This document shows positions 24,801-37,900 of a stretch of 64,000 bases of DNA, one piece after another. A model generated the notes under the pieces. The model made no database searches and was not told the DNA's origin. It saw nothing but the letters and a program-made list of their open reading frames with translations. Each line of letters starts with the position of its first letter. The first letter of the stretch is position 1. Source of the DNA: Whitmania pigra. Its lineage: Eukaryota; Annelida; Clitellata; Hirudinida; Haemopidae. Position numbers and translations under genes: made by a program. The stretch spans positions 39,305-103,304 of the forward strand of contig JAJTWR010000120.1 in the NCBI GenBank assembly GCA_021613335.1. The letters are read 5' to 3'.

Positions 24801-27800
24801 TGTGAGCATGGCAAGTAATAAGTCCTGCTTTTACCTTTGCTCGCAGGATGCAACCCTCTGAGCCAACCTGTACTTGCAGATTTAGATGTTTTGATATCAT
24901 ATTATGTAATAATAATAATGATAATAATAATAGTTAATTTATATGGTGCCATGTGCACAGCATCAGATATTTTGACTTATTTTTCTTGTGTTTTTAGTGA
25001 AAATATATCCTCGGACAAACAAGACATTGACATGAATGAAGACATTCGTTTAGATTCTTGTGAGTTTTCTGCAATCTGTCAATTAGTTTTTAGTGATTTT
25101 TATTTCTCGGATATTTCTTATTTTTTAAATTTTGGTGATTTTTAATCAATAGTCTATGCATAATACATTAAAAGCATATTTATCATAATATTTTTGTTAA
25201 TATAATTTTGCTTGGACTCTCTGCTTAAGCAAGTATTTATGCTTTTAAAATGCATTTTTGATACATTAAGACCATCAGACCATTGTGCACTTACAAATTA
25301 TTTGATTAATTGATGAAGTTTCTTATCTCCACAATCACAATACATAAATCACTTAATCTAATGTATTCCTCAAGAATATTATATAAAATGTTATTTTATT
25401 TGTTATCTTTAATTTTTAAAATTAAAACAGTTACTTGTGATCTGAATCTTCAAATTGATGAAGATGGATTTATTTGCACTCCAATGACAAGTGGGGAGCT
25501 TGCCTGTCTTTGGGGAAATGTAAGGTCTAATTTTGGGGTCAAGCAAGGTAAAGTGTGCTTCCAGATCAAGGTGGGTTTTTTTTTAATATGTTTGTTATTA
25601 CCTTCAATCTAAATTGAGATTCATTATATTTAAATTAAAGTTTACTAAGAAACTGCATAGGTAAATATTGGCCAATATAATTGTGGAAATAGCTGTTTGA
25701 AGAATGCTACCGATTATCCAAATCTTTGCGGCCTTTTTGATGAATAAAATCACCTTGTCAAGAAGTGAATACAAACTAAGTGGCATCAATGAAGGCTTTA
25801 AAGTGATTTGGCTTCATGTTTACTAACATTGTTCTAGCCAAAGGGTCAATTAGTTACGTCAATGCTTTACAAAAGAAACATGTGCTGAATTTTTGCGATT
25901 GAAAATATAGAAATGTATGTAGGTATGTTAATAGTCATTACATTAAGTTTTGTATGATTGATGTTTTTTTTCTTGGACTCGAATAACATGGTAATGGATG
26001 AAACACAGTAAGTTTCCAAAAGGAGCATCTCAATGGATGTATTTCAGCTGGCAGATGGCCTGCAATAAGTAAGAAAAACAAACAAAACTGAACCAACTAG
26101 ACATCAGCATTAAACCAAAAAATTTAAACACAAATAAATTCAACTTTTCATAGTTAAACAGCACATCCAGAGCTGAATATCAAGTCAAAGTATGATCTTT
26201 CTGCTTGAGTTTGAATAATGGCACATATGATGACAATTGAGATAGAAGAGAAAGTGTAAATGCATGAGCCATTGCATTTTTTAGAAATGTTTTCAGTCTA
26301 GTACAGGCACATTCCCGTCATAAGTAAATGATAAAGAGATGATCTTAGGTTACATTTGAGAATGTCCGTCATTTTTAGTAATGCAATAATTGATTAACAT
26401 ATTTGAAGATAAATAGACATTGAATTTTTTATTATAATCAAATTGTCGTTTGAATAAAAGGTTTTGGAAAAACTAAATGTTGACCATCTCCCATCTGATA
26501 TCACTCCAAGTCATGGCATAAGAATTGGGTTTTCATTTGGATTTGAACCACTTCAATTAGGTTTAATTTTTATATTTGATTATATTGCTTTAATTTATGC
26601 ACTTTTGAGATAACTCTTTATCTTTAGAAGCTTATAGTGTCAAATATAGTTTGACATCCTTTAATGCTGCTAACTATGACAATGTTTGACATATATGCTG
26701 ACAAAATGTTGTGTTTTCCAATTCAGGGAGAGAAGCAATGACCTATGCCTATGACAGCCTTGGCTGCACAATGTCAAATGGCATGCTCGGAAATGGAGTA
26801 GAGCCGTTCTTTCCAGGGGATATCATAACTGCTTATGCTGTTATTAGATGCCATTTTTAAAAATTATTATTTCTAGTGATTCACTATGTCATACCTTTTT
26901 ATCCACTTGGTTTCAATGATACTGTTACTAGGCATAAATTAAAGTCGGCTTTATGTTTACTTCCAGGACTTGACAAAGGATCCAATCTTGTTGTCATTCT
27001 CAAAAAATGACTTGTACTTTGATTCCTGCTTCTCTATTCCAGCATCCTGTACCAAAGGATTTGCTATATTTCCACATGTTGCTACCAGAAACTGCTCATT
27101 CCAGGCAAATTTTGGTGGTCAAAACTTATTAGAGGCATGTACTACTTTTATGGATAGCCTTAGTAATTCTACATGTTTTTCCAAGTCTTTTGTTAATGAT
27201 CCAAATCTAAGTTCTGGATTTAAGTGGGGTAGATAATACAGCTTAATCAAAGCTGTAGAGATATTGAATTTTCACAAAGTTTGAAGATTTGAAAAAAAAT
27301 TGAAAAAATTAAGGACTGAGATAGGCAGGCATTGTTAGAATTGATCATTGCTACAAGACTGTAATCTCTCAAAGAGTGATAGGGCAAATGGATCAATTTA
27401 TGGAAATCAATGCAATTTTGCATAAACAATTATATTCAAGTGCTTGTCAGAATTAGTTCTAGAATAGAATAGTTCTACTGGGGTAGTGGTAATATATGAA
27501 ATGAAATATATGATATTTTTTCAAAAGATAAAGTTTCTTGAACATCTACATTTTATCAGTTAATATTAATAACATTTTAGACATTTAAACTGATTACTAT
27601 GAATTATTAAAAATTACATCCATTGGGAAATCTGTTTTTTTTTATCTATTTAATTTTTAGGATCAGTGGTTTGAACCTAAAGTTGGATTCACTGCTGTTG
27701 GGTGCTTGAAATGTGTTGAAAAGCATGAAAGACAGTCTTTCACCTCTAGCAAGGAGAACTTTAAAGTAGGAACTTAATTCCTATATCACTTTCTTGAGCT

Positions 27801-30800
27801 TCTTGAGTTTCCTGATGCTTCATTTATTTCATTCTGATATCTGAACCAAAATCATCCCTCTGTATTGCATATGTGCATTGAGAAAGATCATAAAAGTAAC
27901 ACTAATAATATTAGTAATAACTTATCCATAGGTAATAATTTTAAATAATAATAATAATAATATTAATAATTCTACCAGAATTGTAGATTTCCTTTTTTAT
28001 TTGGTGCATTACATAGTTTTATGTAAGTGTGACATTTGTATCCTTGAGAACTGTTAAATGCATCAAGCCATGCAAAGGATGACTGAATTTAGCATTTTTA
28101 TTGTAACAACGCATCATCTACTTCAGTAATTGATGATTCTTTATTGCAGGTTCTCATGATGTGTGGACTGCCAGGCTCTGGTAAAACTCATTGGGTGAGA
28201 AACTTCATCAAGAGGAATTCCCAGGAGTGTTTCACTGTACTTGGCTCTGACCTTATCATCAATAGGATGGAGGTGATTTTAAATGCACATTTTATGTCTT
28301 TCTAAGTTGTTGGGTGGAACCTTAAAATAGATGTTGGAGTCAAAGTATTAAAGGCTATGTTCTGATTCCGCTGAATTCGGCATCTTCAGAAATTATTGAT
28401 TATTGTCATTTTTATCAATTTAAGGTAAATGGAAATGAAGACAAATGGGCGCATCTGGCAAATAGGTGTCTACAAAAGCTCCTCAATCGATGCCTTCTAA
28501 TCCCTAGAAATTATATCCTTGACCAGGTCATCATTTTGATTTAATAATTTCTTAAACATGTAACTTGTATGTGAATGCTACCATTTGACAGTCATTCCTT
28601 ATGTATTTTAATTGTTATTTGTATCATTTATTGCATAAGTATTTTAATTAAAAAGCCATTATTTCATGAGGAAAATTTCAACTTTTTAGCTATTTTTATT
28701 TGGGAATGACATTGCTCTGATGATGTAAATTGTAATTCATTAAGCATAAGTATTCTGATATTATTTCTATTAGTAATAAATAATAATAATGACAGCACAA
28801 ACACTAGCAACATCATTAATCTCGGAGAACTGATTGGTTAATGTTTTTTTGTCAGACAAATGTTTACAAGAATGCAAGAAAGAAAAAGTTGGAGCACTTC
28901 GATGGTTTCAAATGCAGGCTCATTGTCCTGGTACCCAGTGATGCTGAGTTCCAGAGGCGATGCAAAGAAAGGAAAGGAGAGGGGAGATCGCTGCCAGATG
29001 CCATCCTCTTTGAGATGAAAAGTTTGTCCTTCACTACTTTCATTTTTGTATTTTCAGTACAATTACATTTATTTAAAATAGCCATTGTTATCCATCTTTT
29101 TTTGGCAATTTATTCATCCAATCGTTTAGACTCCATTGTAATTATGGTAGCTATACATTTACCTACTCCTTAATTATTACACGATTTCAGGAAACTTTAG
29201 ACTACCTAGAAAAACTGCTCAAGTTGAGGTTGAATTTGTGGAAGAAGATGAGCGAGGAGCTCGAGAGATTGTTCAGTTGTACAATGAACAGGGGAAGTCT
29301 TATTACTTGTGTCATTTGAGGCAGCAATGCAAAAATTGCAATAGTCCATCAAAGAATGACCCTCAGGCACCAACTAATCCAATTCAGAGTATCACAAAAT
29401 CACCCATGAAGGATTCCAGTTTACAAACTTTTGAATGCTCTGAATTAGAGAAATATCACAAATCTGATGTGTGTGAAATAAAGCCATCATCCTCATTGCC
29501 AAGCCAGGTTACATCATCAGATGCATCACTGATAAAACAGCCTCCATCATCTTCTGCATCATCTCCATTTCATTCCTCTATATTGGAAAAACTACCAGAA
29601 CTCCACTCAAAACCAGTTGCTTCTGATTCACAGATTGGGGAAAGCCACCTTGAAAGCACCCTCAAAGTTTCTTGTCCCTCAATTTCATCTTATTCTAATG
29701 TAGAGCAGCAACAAGAAAAGGGAATCAAGGAAAAAGATTCCGCTATCTTGGAACCTGGAACTCCAATAATCTCATCGCCTCAAAAGAGCCCTCATTTGAA
29801 GCAGCAAATCAACAATAACATCAGTCACAGTAGTGACACCACAACAAGCTGCTGTCCAATTGTGATCAGTTTTGCCTCATTTAAGACTACACAAGCTCAT
29901 ATCAAGAGTCCTTCTTCTATTGTTGATAAGGATAAACAGAATAAATCTCAAGTGCAGAAGTCTCAATTAATTTTATCAACATTTCAAGATTCAAAATTTC
30001 ACCTGTCCAGCAACTTTTCCACCTCAAAGCATGCAACAATATCCGGCACCGAAACTAGCACAGTGGCAACATCGAGCGTCTTGTTCCCAGAGAATTTTCA
30101 ACAGATGATGCAGTATCCTCCACCAACTTATTATCAATCATCTTATTATCCATATATGACTTATGCTTACCAACATCCATATTATGCTGTACAATATCAA
30201 CAATACTATGGCTATCAGTATCCAACTACTACATTGCCATCAGAGCAGCAACAATTAATTCAGCAAGAGCCTTCACAACAGGTTAAACAAACTATTCCAC
30301 AACAGGTTAAACAAACTATTCCACAACAAGTTAAACAAACTATTTCACAACAGCCAACTCAACTACCTCTTCCTCAATCATCTTATCAAGTGCAGCAACA
30401 CCAACAGCACTGGTCCCAACAGACAAGTCATACAAGTCACTACTCAAATTCTGTGACAAATAAATCTTGTTCACTTCAGCAATACTCATATCAATCCAGC
30501 TTTCAGCAGCAGATCTTATCATCATCACCTTCAAATCAATCTCAGTTCAAATATCAAGAAATACTGAAGTCAACACAGCCGAGCATCGTAACGCATTCGT
30601 CCACCAAATCTGCCGACAGCGGCAACTCATTTCAGTCACCGAAGACGCACGATGTTTGCCAGTATAATATTGAATTGAACCAGCAGAAACAAGGTCCCTC
30701 GAGGCAATCAACACAATCAACTTCTCATTCAAGACAACCATTTTGGCAGCCTCCTTCTTCAGCATCCTCACTTCATCAGACAGTTGAAAAAATGTATGTA

Positions 30801-32030
30801 TCGACATCCAGCAAAGATTCATCAGTCAATGATTTCTGGCAGCTGCCAATTTTCTCCACAGAAAAAGGTTATTAAAATGAAAGATATTGATAAGATTAGC
30901 AATAAGTCTTCAGTTGTGTGTTGTTTTAAAATCTTCACTTGGATCACCAGATGTGAACATAGGCAAGTTCTACAGCAACCAATCACCTCCTCTGTTAAAT
31001 GACCCCAAAAAAAGGAAGAGTGATGACCTTCAAGTCAGAATTTTTTATTATATTAGAACAGATAATGTTTGAAATGCAGATTATAAATAACATTTATTTT
31101 TAAGGCTTTTAAACACAGTCTTGGTATTAATATAGAATTTGTTAATTTTATTTTGTTATGTTACTAATCATTTTGATAACTATATAGTTAATTTATTTGG
31201 TCTAGGAGATTGGAGATGATACAAAAAGAACAAAATTTCTTCCTCGGTCATCATCGATGATCACATCATACTTTAGCTCTACTCCAACATCTGCCTCCCT
31301 TACCTCAGCTCCTCTTAAAAACAGACCTATTGTTTCTCAGGCCTCTATTGTTTCAACCCAGTTATTTCATTCAAGGCTTTCCACCACTCTCGAGAACAGC
31401 AACAATAAAAATAATAGTAGCAATAGCAGCAATTACGGCAACAGTACTAACAAAGTTGTGCGTCCTCAATCGATTACAGATACAAATACGGATACAAAAT
31501 ACATGAAATTCACTAATATGGAACATGAAGATTATTATGAGGAGTCGACTTTTTCCAATGAAGCAGACTTTAACATGTTTCCAAAAACAGTTGTTGGTAA
31601 CAGCAGGTTTCCTGTAAAGAAAACACTTCAGCACAAATCCAATGGTGGATTCCCAGAGAACAAGAGATATCCAAGAGATGTCGGATATCTGGGTGATCAA
31701 AGGTTCAACAATTCTCAAGATTTTAAACGGAACCAACCAGAGTTTAGATTTCAGAATGGTCCAAGACTACGCAATTCCACAAGATTCCAAGCTCCTTATC
31801 AGGAGAGTTACACAAATGATCATTACAATCAACCACGCACAAACAATCAAGCATACCATGAAGGCCAGAACTATCCCCAACCGAGGTATGTTTGTCATCC
31901 TAGACAGCCCATCATCAATAGGTCTCAAAGACAAGGCTATAGGCCAGTCGGCGAGAGATTTCCTCAAATGACAAATTCTAGGATGAGATTTCCAGAAGAA
32001 AGATACAGTGGCGATGATTTATGGTATTGA
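18848..32030 (+). CDS. HNRNPUL1: hnRNP U-like protein with giant acidic insertion (SAP-SPRY-P-loop kinase)
   Basis: Nuclear RNA/chromatin-binding protein of the SAF-A/hnRNP U family. Exons by hand: 18848-19007, 19270-19446, 20205-23597, 23817-24453, 24998-25059, 25431-25570, 26461-26560, 26727-26839, 26967-27191, 27661-27765, 28150-28272, 28425-28526, 28856-29021, 29191-30824, 30914-31033, 31206-32030. Total 8082 nt, one frame, 2693 aa. The SAP domain is residues 8-42. Exon 3 (residues about 113-1243) is Asp/Glu/Ser-rich and unlike any domain I know. Exon 4 is Ser/Lys/Arg-rich. SPRY is about 1477-1670. The P-loop kinase-like domain has Walker A GLPGSGKT at 1710-1717 and the family motif NYILDQTNVY. 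A Gln/Tyr-rich region is about 1890-2250, and the Arg/Asn-rich tail ends at 2693. Human hnRNP U/UL1 are about 825-856 aa. Exon 9's donor and the exon 14/15 junction are the least sure. Confidence 0.88.
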
Positions 32031-33430
32031 TGACACTTTCGGTCGCATGCACTCGATGGTTGATTGGTTTTATACTTTCACGTTCGGTTGTTCATGTCAT
32101 CTTCTGCCTTCTGTGTTACCTTTAGAAAGGATTTGTTTGGATGTTGCCATTTGCACAAATCAATCCTAAAAAGTATTTTTGGTGCAAAACCCAACTTTAG
32201 CAATTTAGGATGTGCTATCTCTTGCACCTGAATATTTGATTACTTGAAGAGATGAAATTTAGTTGCTAGTTCAATCATTCCAAAGCAGAGATGCAGTGGG
32301 TACCATGGAAATAAAAATATAATAGAAAATAGAGCACGTGAAATGTTGTTTTGCTGGATGTTTTACTCATGTTTTAACATTTTAGTTACTGCAGAACTGC
32401 AGAACCAACTTTATCACCTCTTCATTGTTGATGTTGGAGTGAGTTATTTGATTTCTTAGATGAAGTTTACCTGTTGATCTGTTACCATTGCCATTTTATT
32501 TTTAAGGATAACAATTAAATAACTGGGAGAAATAAATTGGTTCAAATTGCCTTTACTGATGCTCATTTGCATTGGATCAAGTATGCATGTAAAATAGCTC
32601 AGGTTGCAAACTTGTCAATATTTTCATTATAGCTTAAATTACGAGCATCTTGAAAAATCGTGGTTATTTTCGTGGAAACATGGTAGGCACAAGGTGGCCC
32701 TTACTTGCAAAGCTACAAAATTTCATCTTCTAACCCCAAAATTAGTCTATATATATATCATATATATACTTTATATATAGCGATATATATATAAATAAAG
32801 TAGGGTCGGATATACATGTTTGAATAATAGTTAGAGATCACTCAATAAAGTTTTAGATCCCAGAAAAAATCACATTCGGTGGAAGAATAAAGTTTTGTCT
32901 GAATGTTTAATTTGCTAAAATGCAGCTTTTCGACAACGTATAAGCACAAATGTAATTAAACACATAGAAACTAAGATTTTTGGATATTTAAATAAATAAT
33001 TAATATTTTTTTAGTAAGCTGGTGGAATTTAGCTAATTTTTATGAGCTTGAGATTTGAGAAAGAGCGCTAACAGATGCGCAGTAGATCGCAATGCAGTAT
33101 TTCAAACGATACATCATTTCGTCTTTTCCTGAAACTTCCGCAAAATACTGCAATCTCTTCCTTTCGGCAAAGAATTTCTATATCCTCATCAACTTCACCA
33201 AGCTGAAATCATAATTATCATCAAGTAAATTTGAAGGTGTAAAAAATGCGTATTTGTTTGTAATTTACTGAAATCTGAAAGATATTTCTCCAGTCTATGA
33301 CGCACAGCATTTCACATCTCAACCAAACACATCCTAGCGCTACATCAGTCAATCCTTTACCATTCGTTCGTTTCTTTTTGCGGATTCGACGCTCCATGCT
33401 TATCCCCATTTCAGAGCAGAGTTTTTTTTT
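32031..33430. other. 3' flank of the hnRNP U-like gene
   Basis: AATAAA-like signals occur near 32306 and 32525, and either could end the hnRNP U-like transcript. At 32743-32800 there is a TA-rich palindromic stretch of TATATATA blocks. No other gene is seen. Confidence 0.45.
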
Positions 33431-34110
33431 TTTTATTCGTCCACTGCTCGACTACTCCATCTAGTTTCCACAGCACGCCTTATACGTAGACCAATCACCT
33501 GAATCGAGACGTCCCAATGATGTGTAGAAAAGAATGAGAAAAGCCGGTCCAGTTTGCCTAAAACTCTAACAGAGTGAAACGCCACAGAAGCTGCATGTAT
33601 ACATAAGCCAGATTCAGAGAATGGCAGCCACATCGTCAAATTCTTGGCAAAGGCATTCACCCATCTGATGATCCATCGATCTCCAGTTCTCTCAAAATCA
33701 GTCCAGAAATTTTCTCGGCGCGCTTACCCTTTGTCACGATGATGCGGAGGTTCGACTCCTCCACCCTCATTTCATTTTAGTCAATTTTTACATAGGGTAA
33801 CACCTCGCTTATGGTCCTTTTTAGATGCATCAAGAGTGCTATCGAAAATTATGCATGCTTTCCTTGACCTGATCGATGATTTTCTTTCTCACCTGCTCTG
33901 CCAAAATACTCTCAAATTCATTTTGAACTTCTGGTGAGAAGTGGCGATTTTCGCTTACAGTTTACTTAACTTTCAATAAATTTCCACTCCTTCATTCTTT
34001 TTTTCATTACCATGGATGTTTTCCATGTGAACCATTAGTGTTACATTCTGCTTGGCGAGAAACCTTACGAAGTCAAGTAATCTAGCTAGAATGTTCTGCC
34101 ATTTTATACA
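33430..34110 (-). mobile_element. hAT transposase remnant (ZMYM/TTF-type lineage)
   Basis: Read on the minus strand from 34110 down, broken frames follow a hAT transposase of the zinc-finger MYM/TTF type in the right order. They are an N-terminal ILARLLDFVRFLAKQN, then SPEVQNEFESILAEQ with KIIDQVKES, then DSTLDASKKDHKRG (the D-S-T-x-D-x-S-x-K-D motif near the first catalytic Asp), and finally LFSFFSTHHWD...VETRWSSR. At least two frameshifts separate them, and the C-terminal dimerisation domain is not found. It is dead. Confidence 0.7.
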
Positions 34111-34917
34111 AAAATTTAAAACAAACAAAGTTACATCTTACGTCTAACGTTTCAACGATTTTAAAATAAAAATTTGGCATGAAATTTACGTAAATACGAA
34201 TGCCGATAAAACAGTAAGCAAGAATAACGTCTACACTGAATGTAGGTTAGGTAAAAGTTCCCATGTTAAGAAAATTTGCTTTAGACACGATCTAAACAAT
34301 AACATATCAATCTTAACAACTCATAGTACAAAGTTTTAGATTTTTTGTTAGAATTTTAATATTTTTATTTTTTTATAAGTTTTTTTTTTGAATATTTATT
34401 TTAAAAGAAATCAAAAAATTTTAACCGTAAAAATAGCTCTCTAATGTCATGTTTTCTCCAGGACTCACCCACTCTTTCCTTTGCCCATATTCACATCGAG
34501 ACACCACTTCTTGTTTGTTTGTTTGTTTATTTGATTATAGTCCTTGTCTGCAGTGACGATTTTATATAAGAAAAGTTGTCCTGACTTTAGACTAGACGCA
34601 AAAAAAAGTCATCTAATGTTTTACGATGGTAAAAGCTGAAATGACGTCCCTGAATATATAGAAAATATATGTTACTTTTTGAGAGTTTTTCGTTTGCGTA
34701 AATAACTTCTAGCTTTGTTCGCAGCGAAGGACAAAGAATGTGAGGAAGGTTCTATGGTTATTCAATCGATCATCTTGAACGGTTAAAAATACCGCGGATT
34801 ATTATGTGTTAAATTTTGGTATATTATTTGAATTGATAATGACAAATATGCTGTAAGTTTTATTTGGCAACAAAAGCTGAGTCTTTTTCAAAAAAAATCC
34901 TTTAGATAAATTGATAA

Positions 34918-37900
34918 TCAGTTATAATTGCTGCAGGTATGACAGCATATTTTCTTGAATCTGGCGCAATCTAAAGGACGACCTTCCTTGATTTCGTTTT
35001 CACAAATTGGATCCTCGTCTCCGTAACGGCAATCTGAAACATAATACTGGTTTCAAATTTAGTTTGCGTTTTGCTCTCTCCAAGCTGTCAATAAATGAAA
35101 AAACAAAACAATGTAATATTAAAAATTATGAAATTATTCAATTTAAGTTTAGGATATACTTTTCTTTGTGTTATCCAACCAATTTCTACAAGTCTTGCAA
35201 CAATTAAGTTCATTGGTGTAGCACTGAAAACGTTTCAATGAAGAACACCAGGGAGCTTTATCACCAAACTGGCAAGGGTCCGAGGCATTAGCTTTACAAG
35301 TTTTACAACATCTTGACTCTTCTTCATATGTACACTCGGATATTTTGCAGCCATAAATCCTATCTCCATATTCACAACCTATGAAAATCAGGTGTTGAAA
35401 AACAAAGTTCTCAAAGATCGTCTGAACCATCTGAACAACAGAACATAAGCGCAATTTTTAATTTTAATAATTTAAAAAATTAAAAAAAGTGTAATGGATT
35501 TGATTGAATAATTTGATTTAGAAATTTATGATTTTTATTGATGTTGTTTTTAATCATTTTGTGGGCGGAGTTTGTTTTTATTCAAAAGATTTAACAGCAC
35601 ACAGCTGTGACTCTTGATTGATATATATAGATATATTTAACGAATAAAGCAAACCATTCCAATCGTCAATCATAGTTATGAAATGGACGTTAATAAAATA
35701 CGCACACCCAACAAATAAAAACAGCTGGTGAAATAAACAAATAAGATAGATGACCGATAAATTTTAATGACTACACTCAGTTTAATATGCAGAAGATAGA
35801 AAGTACTCGAAGGCTTTCAAGTTTACCTCCGGTTCATTTCAATATGTAACTCTTCTATTATATCATCAAAATTGAAATCTAAATGTGCATTTATAATAAG
35901 TTATGCATATGCACCCCCGATGAAATCAACGTGTAATGCTCAAATATCTGCAAAAATATTTGATTCACATTAATGGTTATTGAGAAACTACATTCTCAAA
36001 AATGAGGAGAAGTCATAAAATTTGGGTTTCATATTTTGAATCTTTCTAATATAGATGTTAAAGCAAAATGCAATTGTCCCCTAACAACGTTACAGGATTA
36101 TTAACAAATAACTTAAATTAAAAACTATAAAATGCGCACAATATTTACATTCAAATACATGCAATAGAGTGTTGAAGATAGCTGAACGAGAGTATTACCA
36201 TGCTCTTGAGGTTGGTAAATTTTGCTACAAGTTTCACAGCATGCATTAGCAACTTCAGGCATGTAACACAGATAAGTTCTGTCCCTTTTCACGTCATTGC
36301 AGGTTACATCCTTGCCTTTGTCGTCAGATACCATTCCTTTCCAATCACCATAAAAGCAGTTTTCTAACAAGTATGAATTTACATGTCATAAAGTCACAAT
36401 ATTACGCTACTCAATTATGCAATTGTATCATAATTTCTTCTAGATATGTTCTGTTAAATATTATGGCCCATTTTCTTATCATCTTATTTCAAGTTTATCA
36501 TCTCTTTTTTACCACTCCCAAAGAACATTTATATCATGCTGTGCAACTCTTATTATTATGCGATCTAGTGATCTATACTTTAACAATTCATTTTAAATTA
36601 ATAAATAGCATAATTTAAAATAATTTGGTTTCAATGAAAACCACCTTGTCCAGATCGAACATTGGGATCAGGTAAACAAGCTTCATTTTTACACGATTTT
36701 CCACTTTCACATGGAGTTCCATCCGCTGGTGCTGACTTAGGAGCGCTTTGACAAATTTTTTCAGTATCGTTCCAACAAGTTATCTCCCTGCACATTGTTT
36801 TGAAATCATCACCACCACCCTGCAAGTATTTAATATTGATTATCTATAAAAAAAATTAAACCTCAACCTTTAAACAAAGTAGTTCATTTTTAGTCGTTAT
36901 TGTAAATAAATCTTTCATTTAATTCGAAAGAAGTAGATCCCGCTGGTGACCGCCGCTTTGATTAGATGTTGTTGGTGTAGAAGAGGTCAATGGATATTTG
37001 GCCGTCACAACTTCAGTTATCGAATCACAATCGATATCCAAACATAAAAAGTCTACAGATCTCAACATTGAATTGCCTGCTACCGCGCCAATGAAAAGAT
37101 TTTTCTCACTGGGAGGCAGAATATTTTCGCCTCTACCACCGAATATGTCGAGAGAACATTTTGAAATGTTACTATTTCTGAGGCTTGCAAAATGATGAAC
37201 ATTGTAATCAATTTTTCATTCAGTTTCACAAAAAATGTTTTGGTTTTATAATTTTTTTTGATTACTAGATTTTTTGATACTAATGTATAACAAATAATAA
37301 TAATAATATAAAATAATAGTAATAATTTGTATTTAGTCGATTTTTTGAGTGCCTTACGCTTCCGGATAGGATGTGAAGGCATTTCTTATTTGACCCATAT
37401 ATATAGCACCCTACCCGAGGGCGCTCCCTGGCGGTGCGAACTGGGTTGATAAATTGAAAAGTCCTACTATTGCAGCAGTGGAGAGATTATTTTCACAGGG
37501 TGGCAGAATATTTTCACCTCTAAAATATGAGATGTTTAGAATTCTATTGAAAATTCAATTTTTGGTTCTTACTGCACAAAAAAAGGAATTTGGTCCTTGG
37601 AAGATCTGACAGTGTCTGTCAATAGTGAACTGAGTTCCAAGAGGGACTTTCGTAAACTGATCCATTTCAAAGTATTTCTTTGCACTTTTAATCACCATAC
37701 AATTTGCAGATGCACTTTCAAAAGTTATAAAATGCATCATAACTATTTTGCATCCTTTATCAACTGTACTTCACTAACTCATTAAGTTGCTGGATATATT
37801 TTTCAAAATACTCAAGAGAGCACGTAGAAAATCTATAGCGATTGTGAAAGCTCTTGTCGGTGAATTCATATCCTGCTGCCATAATGTACTGATCTTCGTA

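Noticed and set aside
33744..33762. T-arm-like GGAGGTTCGACTCCTCC
   Set aside because: A good T-stem/box B but no box A or other arms upstream, and it lies in the hAT remnant region.
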